Positions 50,152 to 58,405 of a DNA stretch of 64,000 nt are shown in pieces. A program made the translations under genes and the position numbers. How positions within the stretch are numbered: the first letter of the stretch is position 1; each line of letters opens with the position of its first letter. The notes beneath the pieces were generated by a model, which saw nothing but the letters and a program-made list of their open reading frames with translations, had not been told where the DNA came from and made no database searches. The stretch comes from Kribbella amoyensis (GTDB lineage Bacteria; Actinomycetota; Actinomycetes; Propionibacteriales; Kribbellaceae): contig NZ_VIVK01000001.1 of NCBI RefSeq assembly GCF_007828865.1, forward strand, positions 5,208,001 through 5,272,000, given 5' to 3'.

Positions 50152-51693
50152 TCAGGGCGCCTTGATGGTGAAATGTGACCGGCTGAGCAAGGTCTCCACC
50201 CGTTTGCGGTTCGGCATGGAATTCGACAGTGGGAAATCGGCGGTCGCACACGACATCGCGGCCGCCGCCCAGAGCGCGACCTGCTCGGAGAACGCCCGCT
50301 CGTTGTCGATGAGTTTGGCGGCGAGCGCCGCGCAGAAAGCGTCCCGGGCCGCCGAGGATTCCTTGTAGATCGACGGGAACGTCGGCACCATGAAAGCCTC
50401 GTGCGCCGCTTCCGAATAGACGGTGCACCCGCCGTTGACGAGCAGGCAGAGGGTGTCCACGCCGTACGCGAGCATGTTGCGGGCGACGGGATCGGGGTCG
50501 AAGCGGTCCTGTCCGGCCGGGGCGTACCTGCCCAGCTCCCACGCGTGCGCGACCAGGTAGTCGATCTGGGTCAGCGAATGCCGCGAGATCGTCTCGTCCG
50601 GGTACGGCTGGCCCGGTGTCACGATCACGAGTGGGGAGTCGTCACCCTCGCTCTTGGCCAGCGCGAGCGTCTGCTGCACCGTCTCGCGCGGAATCTCGAA
50701 GGTCACCAGGACGACGTCGCAGCCGGCCAGCGCGCGCGAATGCTGGTCGATGTCGCGGACGTCGAGGCGGACGTCGACCTGGTTGCGCCAGTTCACCGCG
50801 ATGCTGTCGCCGAGCTCCATCTCGATGACACCGGTGAACGGCGTCCTGGCCTCGTGCACGACCTTGACCAGGGACGTGTCGACACCTTCGTCGCGCAGGT
50901 AGTGCATGATCTCCTGGCCGAAACGGTCGTCGGCCACGGCGGCGATGAGAGACACGTCCAGCCCGAGCCTGGCCGCCGCCACCGCCTGGGTGAGGCCCTT
51001 GCCGCCGGGGGAGAGGTCGAAACCGTACGCCTCGCTCGACGTCTCCCGGGCCGGCAGTTGCTTGGTCCGGAACGTCGCGTCCATCACGGCGCCGCCGACA
51101 ACGATCACCTTGCCGCCGCTGCCCGCCGACGCCGGTACCGGCGCGTCGCCCGACGCCGGCAGGACGGCACCCTTCGAGCCGACCGAGTAGACCTCGCGGC
51201 GGATGAGCTGACGTGCCAGTTCGCGGAGGACCTCGCGTTCCGTCGTGCCGCGGAGTGCGCGGTCGCTCGGTGGATCGGTGGGTGGGTGACCGAGCGACTC
51301 GTGCAGCCGTCGCCAGTGCCCCAGGAGCGCCGTCCGGCGGCGGCCGAGCGAGTCGGCGCTCAGCGACTGGATCGCCCGCGGATCGATGCCGTGCCGCGTG
51401 TACGCGTCGGCGAACAACCCGAGTGCGAGGATCGCGTCGGCGACGATCTGCTCGGTGCCGCTCATGGTGTGCCGCACGCACTGCCCGACCACCTCGAGCG
51501 CTGCCGACGCCGGTTTGACGTTGTGCACCGTCGCGTACCGCCGGGTGGCGGCCAGACCGAGCAGAGGTGCGGCGACCGGATTGCGCTCGTCCTGCAGCCG
51601 GGACAGGATCAGCCCGTCCCGTGCTCGGAGCTTCTCCAGCACGTTGATCAGTACCAGGGCGTCGGGCGAGTCCCAGTCGGCGCGCTCGGCCAT
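50152..51693 (-). CDS. Fusion of an unrecognised helical domain with a PfkB/ribokinase-type domain
   Basis: 513-residue protein. Residues 1-185 are helical and unrecognised, with conserved-looking segments LEKLRARDGLILSRLQDERN, GTEQIVADAILALG and SDRALRGTTEREVLRELARQLIRREVYS. Residues 205-510 are ribokinase-like: VVGGAVMDATFRTKQLP, then SPGGKGLTQAVAAARLG, and near the C-terminus SSAARDAFCAALAA. The usual GAGD anion hole and catalytic base appear as AARD, keeping the Asp but losing the glycines. Activity is therefore doubtful or altered. ATG 51693 is preceded by TTCACA-N16-GATACT on the coding strand. Confidence 0.75.
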   Translation of the reverse strand: MAERADWDSPDALVLINVLEKLRARDGLILSRLQDERNPVAAPLLGLAATRRYATVHNVKPASAALEVVGQCVRHTMSGTEQIVADAILALGLFADAYTRHGIDPRAIQSLSADSLGRRRTALLGHWRRLHESLGHPPTDPPSDRALRGTTEREVLRELARQLIRREVYSVGSKGAVLPASGDAPVPASAGSGGKVIVVGGAVMDATFRTKQLPARETSSEAYGFDLSPGGKGLTQAVAAARLGLDVSLIAAVADDRFGQEIMHYLRDEGVDTSLVKVVHEARTPFTGVIEMELGDSIAVNWRNQVDVRLDVRDIDQHSRALAGCDVVLVTFEIPRETVQQTLALAKSEGDDSPLVIVTPGQPYPDETISRHSLTQIDYLVAHAWELGRYAPAGQDRFDPDPVARNMLAYGVDTLCLLVNGGCTVYSEAAHEAFMVPTFPSIYKESSAARDAFCAALAAKLIDNERAFSEQVALWAAAAMSCATADFPLSNSMPNRKRVETLLSRSHFTIKAP

Positions 51694-51770
51694 TCGCCCC
51701 CCAGGTGCTCGATGTCCGGAACACCAGTATCCGCGATCCGGGTCGTCTGTGAAAGCGCAAAGTAGTCGGG

Positions 51771-54026
51771 TCAGCGCAGGGCGGTGATCCAGCGGGCGGC
51801 GGCTTTGGCTTGGTGGAGGCGGCGTTCGTAGGTTGCGCCTACGGCGAGGAGGACGGCGCCGGCCAGGGCCAGGGTGATCCAGCGGGGGATCAGCGGGGCC
51901 ACTTCGAGGAGTTGCCAGACGGCGATCTTGGTGAGGGCCGCGGCGCCCAGGACGAACGGGGCCTGGAGCGAGCCGCGGGTGCCGATCAGGATGGCCGCGG
52001 TGGCGGCGGCGACGACCAGGGTGGTCCTGGGGATGTCGTTGCCGTTGGCAAGCAAGGTGGAGGGGGCCAGGGCCAGCAGCAGGCCAGGTCCGAGGAAGAG
52101 CCAGCTGGGCTGGTCGCGCCAGCGGAGGATGCCGATGGCCAGCATGATGGCGGCCGGCGGCAGGGTGAACCACTCGACCGTGGTGGTGCCGGAGCCGGCG
52201 ACGAACGCGATGCTGGCGATGATGAGCAACGCACCCGCGATGAGCAGGACGGCACGGCGAGCCGGTTGGAGGCCGTACGCCACGAGGGGGGCGGCGGCGA
52301 TCGTGAGGACGATGCCGGTGCCGGTGTCGGAGGAGGCGGTCGTCAGGATCACGATCTCGGCGAGTCCAGTCGCGCAGGCGGCGGCGGCCAGCAGGGCGCG
52401 TTCGGGGGCGCGGCCCACGTACCGGGTGGCGGCGGCGATGGTGCAGGCGGCAACGACGGCCAGGGCGATTCCGCCGGTCCAGCGGGTGAGGTGTTCCTGG
52501 GGGAGGGTGAGGACGATCGCGGCCTGCGCGGCGAGGCTCGCGGTGGCACCCGCCACGGCGACGTCGAGGCGGTGACGCCAGGCGGCGATGAAGGCGAGTA
52601 CGGCGATCAGCGCGGCGATCAGGCTGAGGTGCAGCAGATCCGCGAGGAGCGTGGCGGTCAGCGTGGTCATGGCCGCGGTGATGGTGGTCGCCAGGGTCAG
52701 CAGGGTCTTGCGGAGCGGGTTCTGCTGGTTGGTGAGGAGCAGGGTGAGCGTCAGTACGGTTGCGAGCGCGGTGGTGAGCCAGCGGCCGGCCGTCGGTACC
52801 TGGGGGAGGAACATCGAGATCGTGAACGCGGCCGCGGTGATGCAGAAGGTGTGGCCAAGCAGCGGCGGCAGAACGCGGGGCAGTGCTCCTCGGTGGATCA
52901 GGGTGATCCCTGTGGCCGCGGCCAGGCAGACGACGGCGGTGAACTGGGCGCTGAGAGCAAGCGTCTGCGTGAACGGGTCCGCGAAGTAGGGGTCGTGCTG
53001 AGCGACCAGCGCGAGGAAGACGCGGATGGCGCCGAGGACGGTCAGGCCGGTGAAGACCAGGGTCCCGCAGGTGGCGCCGGTGAGGCGGACCGTGCGGGTG
53101 CTCTTCGCCGACAGCAGCACGGTGATGACCGACTGGGTGAGCAGGGCGAGCAGGAGTACGGCGAGGTTGACGTGGCCGGCGATGAGGAGGGGGACGGGGA
53201 ATTGGGCGGCGACGACCGTGGTGATGCCGAAGGTCTTGACCGACTTGGCCAGACGGTGCAGCACAAAGTTGACCGTGGCAACAATTGCGGCCATCAGGGC
53301 GATGTGGTCGATCAGGCTGATCGCCTCGGGATCGACGAGGCCGAGGGCGCGGGTGCCGTACAGGTCGACGATCAGCAGGCCGCCGCCGAGAACGGCGAGG
53401 GCTTCGGCGGTGCCGTCGAGGCGGTGGCGGGCGGCGGGGACGGCGCCGCCGAGGGCGATCGCGGCGAGGGTCGCCATGATCCCGACCTGCGCGCCGACCG
53501 GCAGGCTGTCCCAGGTGACCGCGAGGAACGTGACGCCGGCGGCCAGCAGGAGCAGGACGCCGAGACCGAGCAACGTGGCCTGCGGGCTGAGGCGGCGCCG
53601 TTCCTTGGGTGGCTTGGGGGTACTCGGCGCGGCAGCCGCGGGCCGAGGGGCGCCCGGCGCGAGGAAAGGTTCGGGCGGACGCGTGCCAGGCGCGGGGAAA
53701 GGCACGGACGGACGCGTGCCAGGCGCGGGGAAAGGCACGGAAGCACGCGCGGCCTGTGCGGGAGGGGGTGCGGCCTGCGGGGGAGCAGGTGCGGGGTAGG
53801 GCGGAAGCCGGGTGCCGCTGGTCGGCTCGGGGACCGGCGCCGGCGAGACCGGCGGCGCCGGCAGTTCGGGGCGGATCGGGAAGGATCGCGGCGCCATCGG
53901 TGCGGGCAGCGGTGGGTGGATGGTTGTCGGAGGCATCCAAGGAGCGGGCGCGACCGGCGGGGCCGGCGTCAGCTGGAGCAGGGTTCGGCAGGCAGGGCAG
54001 TGAAAACTGGCGGTTTGAACGTTCAT
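51771..54026 (-). CDS. Polytopic membrane protein, SCO7613-C-terminal-domain type
   Basis: 751-residue membrane protein. The N-terminus (MNVQTASFHCPACRTLLQL) has a CPxC half zinc ribbon, residues 25-140 are Pro/Ala-rich and contain tandem FPAPGTRP-like repeats, and residues 145-740 are about 18-20 hydrophobic helices. This architecture is annotated in Streptomyces and relatives as SCO7613 C-terminal domain-containing protein, with no known function. ATG 54026 follows AAGGAGCGAGG; the frame opens slightly earlier but without signal. Transport is not supported by any motif. Confidence 0.8.
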   Translation of the reverse strand: MNVQTASFHCPACRTLLQLTPAPPVAPAPWMPPTTIHPPLPAPMAPRSFPIRPELPAPPVSPAPVPEPTSGTRLPPYPAPAPPQAAPPPAQAARASVPFPAPGTRPSVPFPAPGTRPPEPFLAPGAPRPAAAAPSTPKPPKERRRLSPQATLLGLGVLLLLAAGVTFLAVTWDSLPVGAQVGIMATLAAIALGGAVPAARHRLDGTAEALAVLGGGLLIVDLYGTRALGLVDPEAISLIDHIALMAAIVATVNFVLHRLAKSVKTFGITTVVAAQFPVPLLIAGHVNLAVLLLALLTQSVITVLLSAKSTRTVRLTGATCGTLVFTGLTVLGAIRVFLALVAQHDPYFADPFTQTLALSAQFTAVVCLAAATGITLIHRGALPRVLPPLLGHTFCITAAAFTISMFLPQVPTAGRWLTTALATVLTLTLLLTNQQNPLRKTLLTLATTITAAMTTLTATLLADLLHLSLIAALIAVLAFIAAWRHRLDVAVAGATASLAAQAAIVLTLPQEHLTRWTGGIALAVVAACTIAAATRYVGRAPERALLAAAACATGLAEIVILTTASSDTGTGIVLTIAAAPLVAYGLQPARRAVLLIAGALLIIASIAFVAGSGTTTVEWFTLPPAAIMLAIGILRWRDQPSWLFLGPGLLLALAPSTLLANGNDIPRTTLVVAAATAAILIGTRGSLQAPFVLGAAALTKIAVWQLLEVAPLIPRWITLALAGAVLLAVGATYERRLHQAKAAARWITALR
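53655..53752. repeat. In-frame tandem repeat coding PFPAPGTRPSV-like units
   Basis: Three near-copies of a roughly 33-base unit, for example GCCAGGCGCGGGGAAAGGCA, lie within the proline-rich linker of the SCO7613-type gene. They keep the frame (11 residues per unit), so repeat-number change would alter linker length without disrupting the protein. Confidence 0.7.
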
Positions 54027-54165
54027 CCTCGCTCCTTGGCTGTGGTGGTGACCACTCTTCCGGGCGGAACGGGACGACGCCTGAGTACGTCTACTCAATT
54101 CGTCGCGTAGGCTGCTGCGGTCTGTCGGTCGTCCAGGACCGGCGTGGACACACGGGGAGAGCTGG

Positions 54166-54825
54166 ATGAAGACTGGACAGGAGCTCGCTCGGGCTCAGCA
54201 GGATCGCTGGCAGGCGGCGTACGAGCAGAACCGGTGGTTGCACGGGGCCGAGCCGTCCGCGGCCGCGCGGTGGACCGTCCGACTGTTCGGTGCCGCGGGC
54301 ATCGACGACGTGCTTGAGCTCGGCGCCGGCCACGGCCGGGACGCGCTTTACCTTGCCCGGCAGGGATTCAGCGTGCACGCGACCGACTTCAGCGAATCGG
54401 CGCTCGACCAGTTGCGCCGGGAAGCGCAGGCCGAGGGACTCGACGACCGGGTGACGGCCGCCCTGCACGACGTGCGAGATCCGCTCCCACCCGCCGACGG
54501 CACCGTCAACGCGGTGTACGCGAACCTGCTGCTGAACATGGCCTTCTCCCGGGCCGAGCTGCGTTCGCTGGTCCTGGAGATCCGCCGCGTGCTCCGGCCC
54601 GGTGGGCTGTTCGTCTACACGGTGTGGTCGACGGATGACACCGGGTACGGCCGGTGCGAGGACCTCGGCGACGGCCTGGCGACCAAGGACGGGTTCGTGG
54701 GACGGTATTTCGACGAGGGCCTGGTCCGGGAGCTCGCCGACCGGTGGGAGCTCGGGGGGATCGAGCCGTACCAGGAGGACTCCCGCCGGCTGTTCCGGAT
54801 CACCCAGGCCAAACCGGCCGCCTGA
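54166..54825 (+). CDS. Class I SAM-dependent methyltransferase
   Basis: 219-residue methyltransferase of the type 11/25 group. Motif I is VLELGAGHGRDALYLARQG (near residues 47-65), motif II region is VNAVYANLLLNMAFSR, and LRPGGLFVYTVWS is motif III. The start ATG 54166 follows GGGGAGAG. It is divergent from the SCO7613-type gene. Substrate unknown; tellurite-resistance TehB-like or small-molecule methyltransferases are similar in length. Confidence 0.85.
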   Translation: MKTGQELARAQQDRWQAAYEQNRWLHGAEPSAAARWTVRLFGAAGIDDVLELGAGHGRDALYLARQGFSVHATDFSESALDQLRREAQAEGLDDRVTAALHDVRDPLPPADGTVNAVYANLLLNMAFSRAELRSLVLEIRRVLRPGGLFVYTVWSTDDTGYGRCEDLGDGLATKDGFVGRYFDEGLVRELADRWELGGIEPYQEDSRRLFRITQAKPAA

Positions 54826-54867
54826 CGAACGTCAGGTTGCGGTGTGGTCACCATGCCGTGTGTGCGT

Positions 54868-54892
54868 TGACGGACGGGAACCTGTTCCGTCA
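54868..54892 (+). promoter_or_regulatory. Inverted repeat between methyltransferase and DUF805 gene
   Basis: TGACGGA (54868-54874) and TCCGTCA (54886-54892) are perfect 7-bp arms with an 11-base loop. It could be a terminator for the methyltransferase or an operator for the DUF805 gene 40 bases downstream. Confidence 0.35.
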
Positions 54893-54932
54893 GGCTCGCT
54901 CGACGTCTCATTTTCGAGCAACGGAGATAGCA

Positions 54933-55346
54933 ATGCAGTGGTACACCGAGGTACTCAAGAAATACGTCGTGTTCACCGGTCGTGCACGGCGCAAGGAGTA
55001 CTGGATGTTCACGCTGTTCAGCGTGATCATCTCCATCGTGCTCTCCATCGTCGACGGGCTGATCGGCACCCGTAACGACACCGGTACGGGCCTGCTGTCC
55101 GGCCTGTACTCGCTGGCCGTCCTGCTGCCGACCCTGGGTGTCACGGTCCGGCGGCTGCACGACACCAACCGGACCGGCTGGTGGATCCTGATCGGCATCG
55201 TCCCGATCATCGGCTGGATCGTGCTGATCGTCTTCCTCGCCACCGAGGGCAACGCCGGCGACAACCAGCACGGCCCGGACCCGAAGGCCGCCGAGCGTTT
55301 CGGCACCGGTACGCCGAACGCGGACCCCGGGTACCCGACGGTCTGA
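54933..55346 (+). CDS. DUF805 family membrane protein
   Basis: 137-residue protein with the DUF805 signature at the N-terminus (WYTEVLKKYVVFTGRARRKEYWMF) and VTVRRLHDTNRTGWW in the loop, plus four hydrophobic helices. Function of the family is unknown; members are common in bacterial membranes and are associated with stress or phage-related loci in some genomes. ATG 54933 follows ACGGAGA. The soluble C-terminal tail is acidic and unstructured-looking. Confidence 0.92.
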   Translation: MQWYTEVLKKYVVFTGRARRKEYWMFTLFSVIISIVLSIVDGLIGTRNDTGTGLLSGLYSLAVLLPTLGVTVRRLHDTNRTGWWILIGIVPIIGWIVLIVFLATEGNAGDNQHGPDPKAAERFGTGTPNADPGYPTV

Positions 55347-55360
55347 CCCGTACCACACGC

Positions 55361-55399
55361 AGAAGGTCCCGCGAAACCACCGGTTTCGCGGGACCTTCT
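55361..55399. terminator. Strong 18-bp bidirectional terminator
   Basis: AGAAGGTCCCGCGAAACC (55361-55378) and GGTTTCGCGGGACCTTCT (55382-55399) pair perfectly around a 3-base loop, with CGC/GCG able to extend the stem after a bulge. It lies between the convergent DUF805 and tldE-like genes and is the strongest hairpin in the window. Confidence 0.9.
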
Positions 55400-55412
55400 T
55401 GCGTCGAGAGGA

Positions 55413-56819
55413 TCAGCTGGCCTGGCTCACCGTGGACATGTTGAAGTCCGGGACGAGCAGTGGCGGCGTCGCGGTCCGGGAGAAGTAGTCGCCCCACTCC
55501 CGGGAGAACGACGGCACCGTCGCGCCGGCCGCGGTGAACCGGCCGAGCAGGTCGACCGGGCTCTCGTTGAAGCGGAAGTTGTTCACGGCACCGACCACCT
55601 CGCCGTTCTCGACCAGGTACACGCCGTCGCGGGTCAGCCCGGTGAGCAGCAGGGTCTGCGGGTCGACGGTGCGGATGTACCACAGGCAGGTCAGCAGTAG
55701 GCCGTTGTCGAGCCCGCTCACCAGGTCGTCGACGGACCCGGTCGCGCCCTCCACCGAGACCACGTAGTTGTCGATGGCCGGCGTCACCGCGGTCGCGCCG
55801 CTCAGCTCGGCGGTGAACCGGCTGGTCATCAGGTGCTCGAGCTTGCCGGCGCGGATCCAGTCGGTCCCGGACAGCGGCAGCCCGTTGTCGAACACGCTGG
55901 CCGATCCGCCGGACGACCGCGCGACCGCGAACGGGAACGTCTCCAGGCCCGTGACGTGCGGGTCGGACCGCAGGCCGACCGGGCGGGTCGACAGCACCTC
56001 GCCGACGCGGGTGCCGCCACCCGGCTTCGAGAACACGCTGCGTCCTTCGTGCGCGTCGCGGCCGTCGAGGGTCCAGTACAGGTACGTCATCAAGTCGGCC
56101 ACGGCCGCCGGCGGAAGGATCGTCGGGTGCCGGCCGGCCTCGACCGAGACGGTCCGGCTCGCCCAGCCGAGGCGCCGGGTGAGCTCGGCGTCGAGCCCGA
56201 GCGGGTCGATGTCGGTGAAGTCGCGCGTCGCCGCGCCGACCCACGCGGACTGGCTCTTGTCCGCCGTCTTGCCGGTCTCGCTGACGTGACCGCGTGGCAG
56301 GGTGTGCCGCAGTCGCAGCCCGGCCGAGGACCCGACGTACAGGGTGACCACCTCGTGGTCGGCGAAACCGTACAGCCAGCGGTTCTCCTTGGTTGCCCGC
56401 TGCAACGTCTCGCCGAGGGCGGGGGCGAAGTCGGCGTACACGGTCACCGAGGTCTCGTCGGGCTCCTCGGCCCAGTCGGCGCCGACCAGGCCGTCGACCA
56501 GCGGGCGGGCGTCCTCGGCCGGGCCGGACGCGCGGGCGGCGGCGACCGCGGACGCGACGATCTCGCGCAGGGTCGCGTCGGTCACCGAGGACCGGCTGAC
56601 CACGCCCGCGGCCGTTCCCTCACCGGCGCCGACCGTCGCGATCACGGTGACGTCGGATCCGCGCATCGCACCGTTCGTGGTCAGCGTGTTGTTGGCCCAG
56701 CGCAGGTTCGCGCTCGAGGTCTCGGCGACCAGGACGACGCAGCCGTCGGCCCCTTCGGTCGCGGCGAGGTCGAGGGCGCGCTCGACCGTGTCCTGCGGGG
56801 TGAGCTGAATCGCGGTCAC
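55413..56819 (-). CDS. tldE: Metallopeptidase TldE/PmbA-like
   Basis: 468-residue partner subunit of the TldD/TldE heterodimeric protease. It lacks the HExxxH zinc motif, as TldE does, and has the conserved C-terminal SGTDWIRAGKLEHLM and NFRFNESPVDLLGRF. GTG 56819 overlaps tldD's stop (GTGA); the frame extends upstream to 57347 only as shadow. TldD/E degrades small or unfolded peptides and processes microcins in other bacteria. No RiPP precursor was recognised near here, so housekeeping is likely. Confidence 0.92.
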   Translation of the reverse strand: MTAIQLTPQDTVERALDLAATEGADGCVVLVAETSSANLRWANNTLTTNGAMRGSDVTVIATVGAGEGTAAGVVSRSSVTDATLREIVASAVAAARASGPAEDARPLVDGLVGADWAEEPDETSVTVYADFAPALGETLQRATKENRWLYGFADHEVVTLYVGSSAGLRLRHTLPRGHVSETGKTADKSQSAWVGAATRDFTDIDPLGLDAELTRRLGWASRTVSVEAGRHPTILPPAAVADLMTYLYWTLDGRDAHEGRSVFSKPGGGTRVGEVLSTRPVGLRSDPHVTGLETFPFAVARSSGGSASVFDNGLPLSGTDWIRAGKLEHLMTSRFTAELSGATAVTPAIDNYVVSVEGATGSVDDLVSGLDNGLLLTCLWYIRTVDPQTLLLTGLTRDGVYLVENGEVVGAVNNFRFNESPVDLLGRFTAAGATVPSFSREWGDYFSRTATPPLLVPDFNMSTVSQAS

Positions 56820-58333
56820 CGGCCGGCCTCCTGCGTGGTGTTGAGGATGTTGACGCCGCGGAACAGCGCCGACGGGCAGCCGTGGGTGACCGCGCCGGAC
56901 TGGGCCGGCTGGGCCTTGCCGCAGTTCAGCGCGCCACCCAGTACGTACGTCTGCGGTCCGCCGACGGCCTCCATCGACCCCCAGAACTCGGTCGTGGTGG
57001 CCTGGTACGCGACGTCGCGGAGCTGGCCGTCCAGCTTGCCGTCGGTGATCTTGTAGAAGCGCTGGCCGGTGAACTGGAAGTTGTACCGCTGCATGTCGAT
57101 CGACCAGGACTTGTCGCCGACGATGTAGATCCCGTTCCGCACCCGGCTGATCAGCTCCTCGGTCGAGGGACCGTTCTCGGCCGGCTGCAGGGAGACGTTC
57201 GCCATCCGCTGGATCGGGATGTGGCCGGCCGAGTCGGCGTAGGCGCAGCCGTTCGACCGGGGTGTCCCGAGCACGTCCTCGTTGACCTTCGCCATCCGGC
57301 GGTCCACCTGGTACCCGACCAGGACGCCGTCCTTGACCAGGTCCCACTGCTGCCCGGCGACGCCCTCGTCGTCGTACCCGACCGTGGACAGGCCGTGGTC
57401 GGCCACGCGGTCACCGGTGACGTGCATGACGGGGGAGCCGTACTGCAGGGTGCCGAGCTTGTCGAGGGTGGCGAAGCTGGTCCCCGCGTAGTTCGCCTCG
57501 TACCCGAGGGCGCGGTCCAGCTCGGTGGCGTGGCCGATCGACTCGTGGATCGTCAGCCACAGGTTGGTCGGGTCGACGACCAGGTCGTACCGGCCCGGCT
57601 CGACGCTCGGCGCGGCCATCTTCTCGGCGAGCCAGCCGGGGATCGCGGCGAGCTCCTCGTCCCAGTCCCAGCCGGTCCCGGTCAGGTACTCCCAGCCGCG
57701 GCCGGCCGGCGGTGCGCAACTCGCCATCGAGTCGAACCGCCCGGTCTCGGCATCGACGGCGACCGCCTGGATCTCCGGGCCGATCCGCACCCGCTGCTGC
57801 GTGTACGACGTGCCCTTGGAGTTCGCGTAGTACTTGCACTCGTGGACGGTGGCCACGGACGCGGTCACGTGGTCGACCCCGGCGGCGGAGAGCAGCCGGT
57901 GGGAGTAGTCGGTGAGCAGCGCGACCTTGTCCGCCCGCGGCACGCTCTGTGGGTCCACGTCGTACGCCGACACCCAGGTGACGGCGTCGTACACGGGCTC
58001 GTCGGCCAGCTCGATCCGCTCGCTGTTGATCGGCCGGGAGACCTGGGCGAGGTTGACCGCCTGCTCGGCGACCCGGATCGCCTCGTCGGTGGTCAGCGCG
58101 ACCCCGGCGGCGAAGCCCCACGTCCCGTCGTGGATCACCCGGACCGCGAGACCGAGGTCCTCGTCGTCACGCGCGGACTCCAGCACGCCGTCGCGCAACG
58201 AGATCGACTCCGACCGGATCCGCTCGAGCCGGAACTCGGCGAACTCGGCGCCCAGGTCCCGGGCCCGGCGCAACGCGGCCTCGGCCAGTTCCCGGCGGGG
58301 AAGAGCAAGGAAGGAAGCATCGACTTCAGGCAC
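56816..58333 (-). CDS. tldD: Metallopeptidase TldD
   Basis: 505-residue catalytic subunit of the TldD/TldE protease. The zinc motif is HESIGH in WLTIHESIGHATELD, with further ligands expected in the C-terminal half near PRSNGCAYAD. It forms an operon with the tldE-like gene through a 4-base overlap. The start ATG 58333 has a weak ribosome site. Substrates are not predictable from the sequence; proximity to nothing RiPP-like suggests a general role. Confidence 0.93.
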   Translation of the reverse strand: MPEVDASFLALPRRELAEAALRRARDLGAEFAEFRLERIRSESISLRDGVLESARDDEDLGLAVRVIHDGTWGFAAGVALTTDEAIRVAEQAVNLAQVSRPINSERIELADEPVYDAVTWVSAYDVDPQSVPRADKVALLTDYSHRLLSAAGVDHVTASVATVHECKYYANSKGTSYTQQRVRIGPEIQAVAVDAETGRFDSMASCAPPAGRGWEYLTGTGWDWDEELAAIPGWLAEKMAAPSVEPGRYDLVVDPTNLWLTIHESIGHATELDRALGYEANYAGTSFATLDKLGTLQYGSPVMHVTGDRVADHGLSTVGYDDEGVAGQQWDLVKDGVLVGYQVDRRMAKVNEDVLGTPRSNGCAYADSAGHIPIQRMANVSLQPAENGPSTEELISRVRNGIYIVGDKSWSIDMQRYNFQFTGQRFYKITDGKLDGQLRDVAYQATTTEFWGSMEAVGGPQTYVLGGALNCGKAQPAQSGAVTHGCPSALFRGVNILNTTQEAGR

Positions 58334-58405
58334 GAGTTCGACCTTAGCCCGTGCCCCGGACAGATCGGAGCGGACCCGCGAACCCTGCCGCGGACCGCGT
58401 GATCC

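Noticed and set aside
51694..53940. N-terminal extension of the PfkB fusion frame to 1262 codons
   Set aside because: The extension overlaps the SCO7613-type gene on the same strand in another frame, has an Arg/Pro/His-rich translation, and ATG 51693 has a promoter before it.
51810..54110. 766-codon plus-strand frame rich in Gly, Asp, Glu and Arg
   Set aside because: Antisense of the membrane protein gene; hydrophobic codons read backwards give this composition.
55413..58333. TldD/TldE as part of a RiPP biosynthesis locus
   Set aside because: No precursor peptide, cyclase, transporter or immunity gene was seen around the pair; the neighbours are ordinary.
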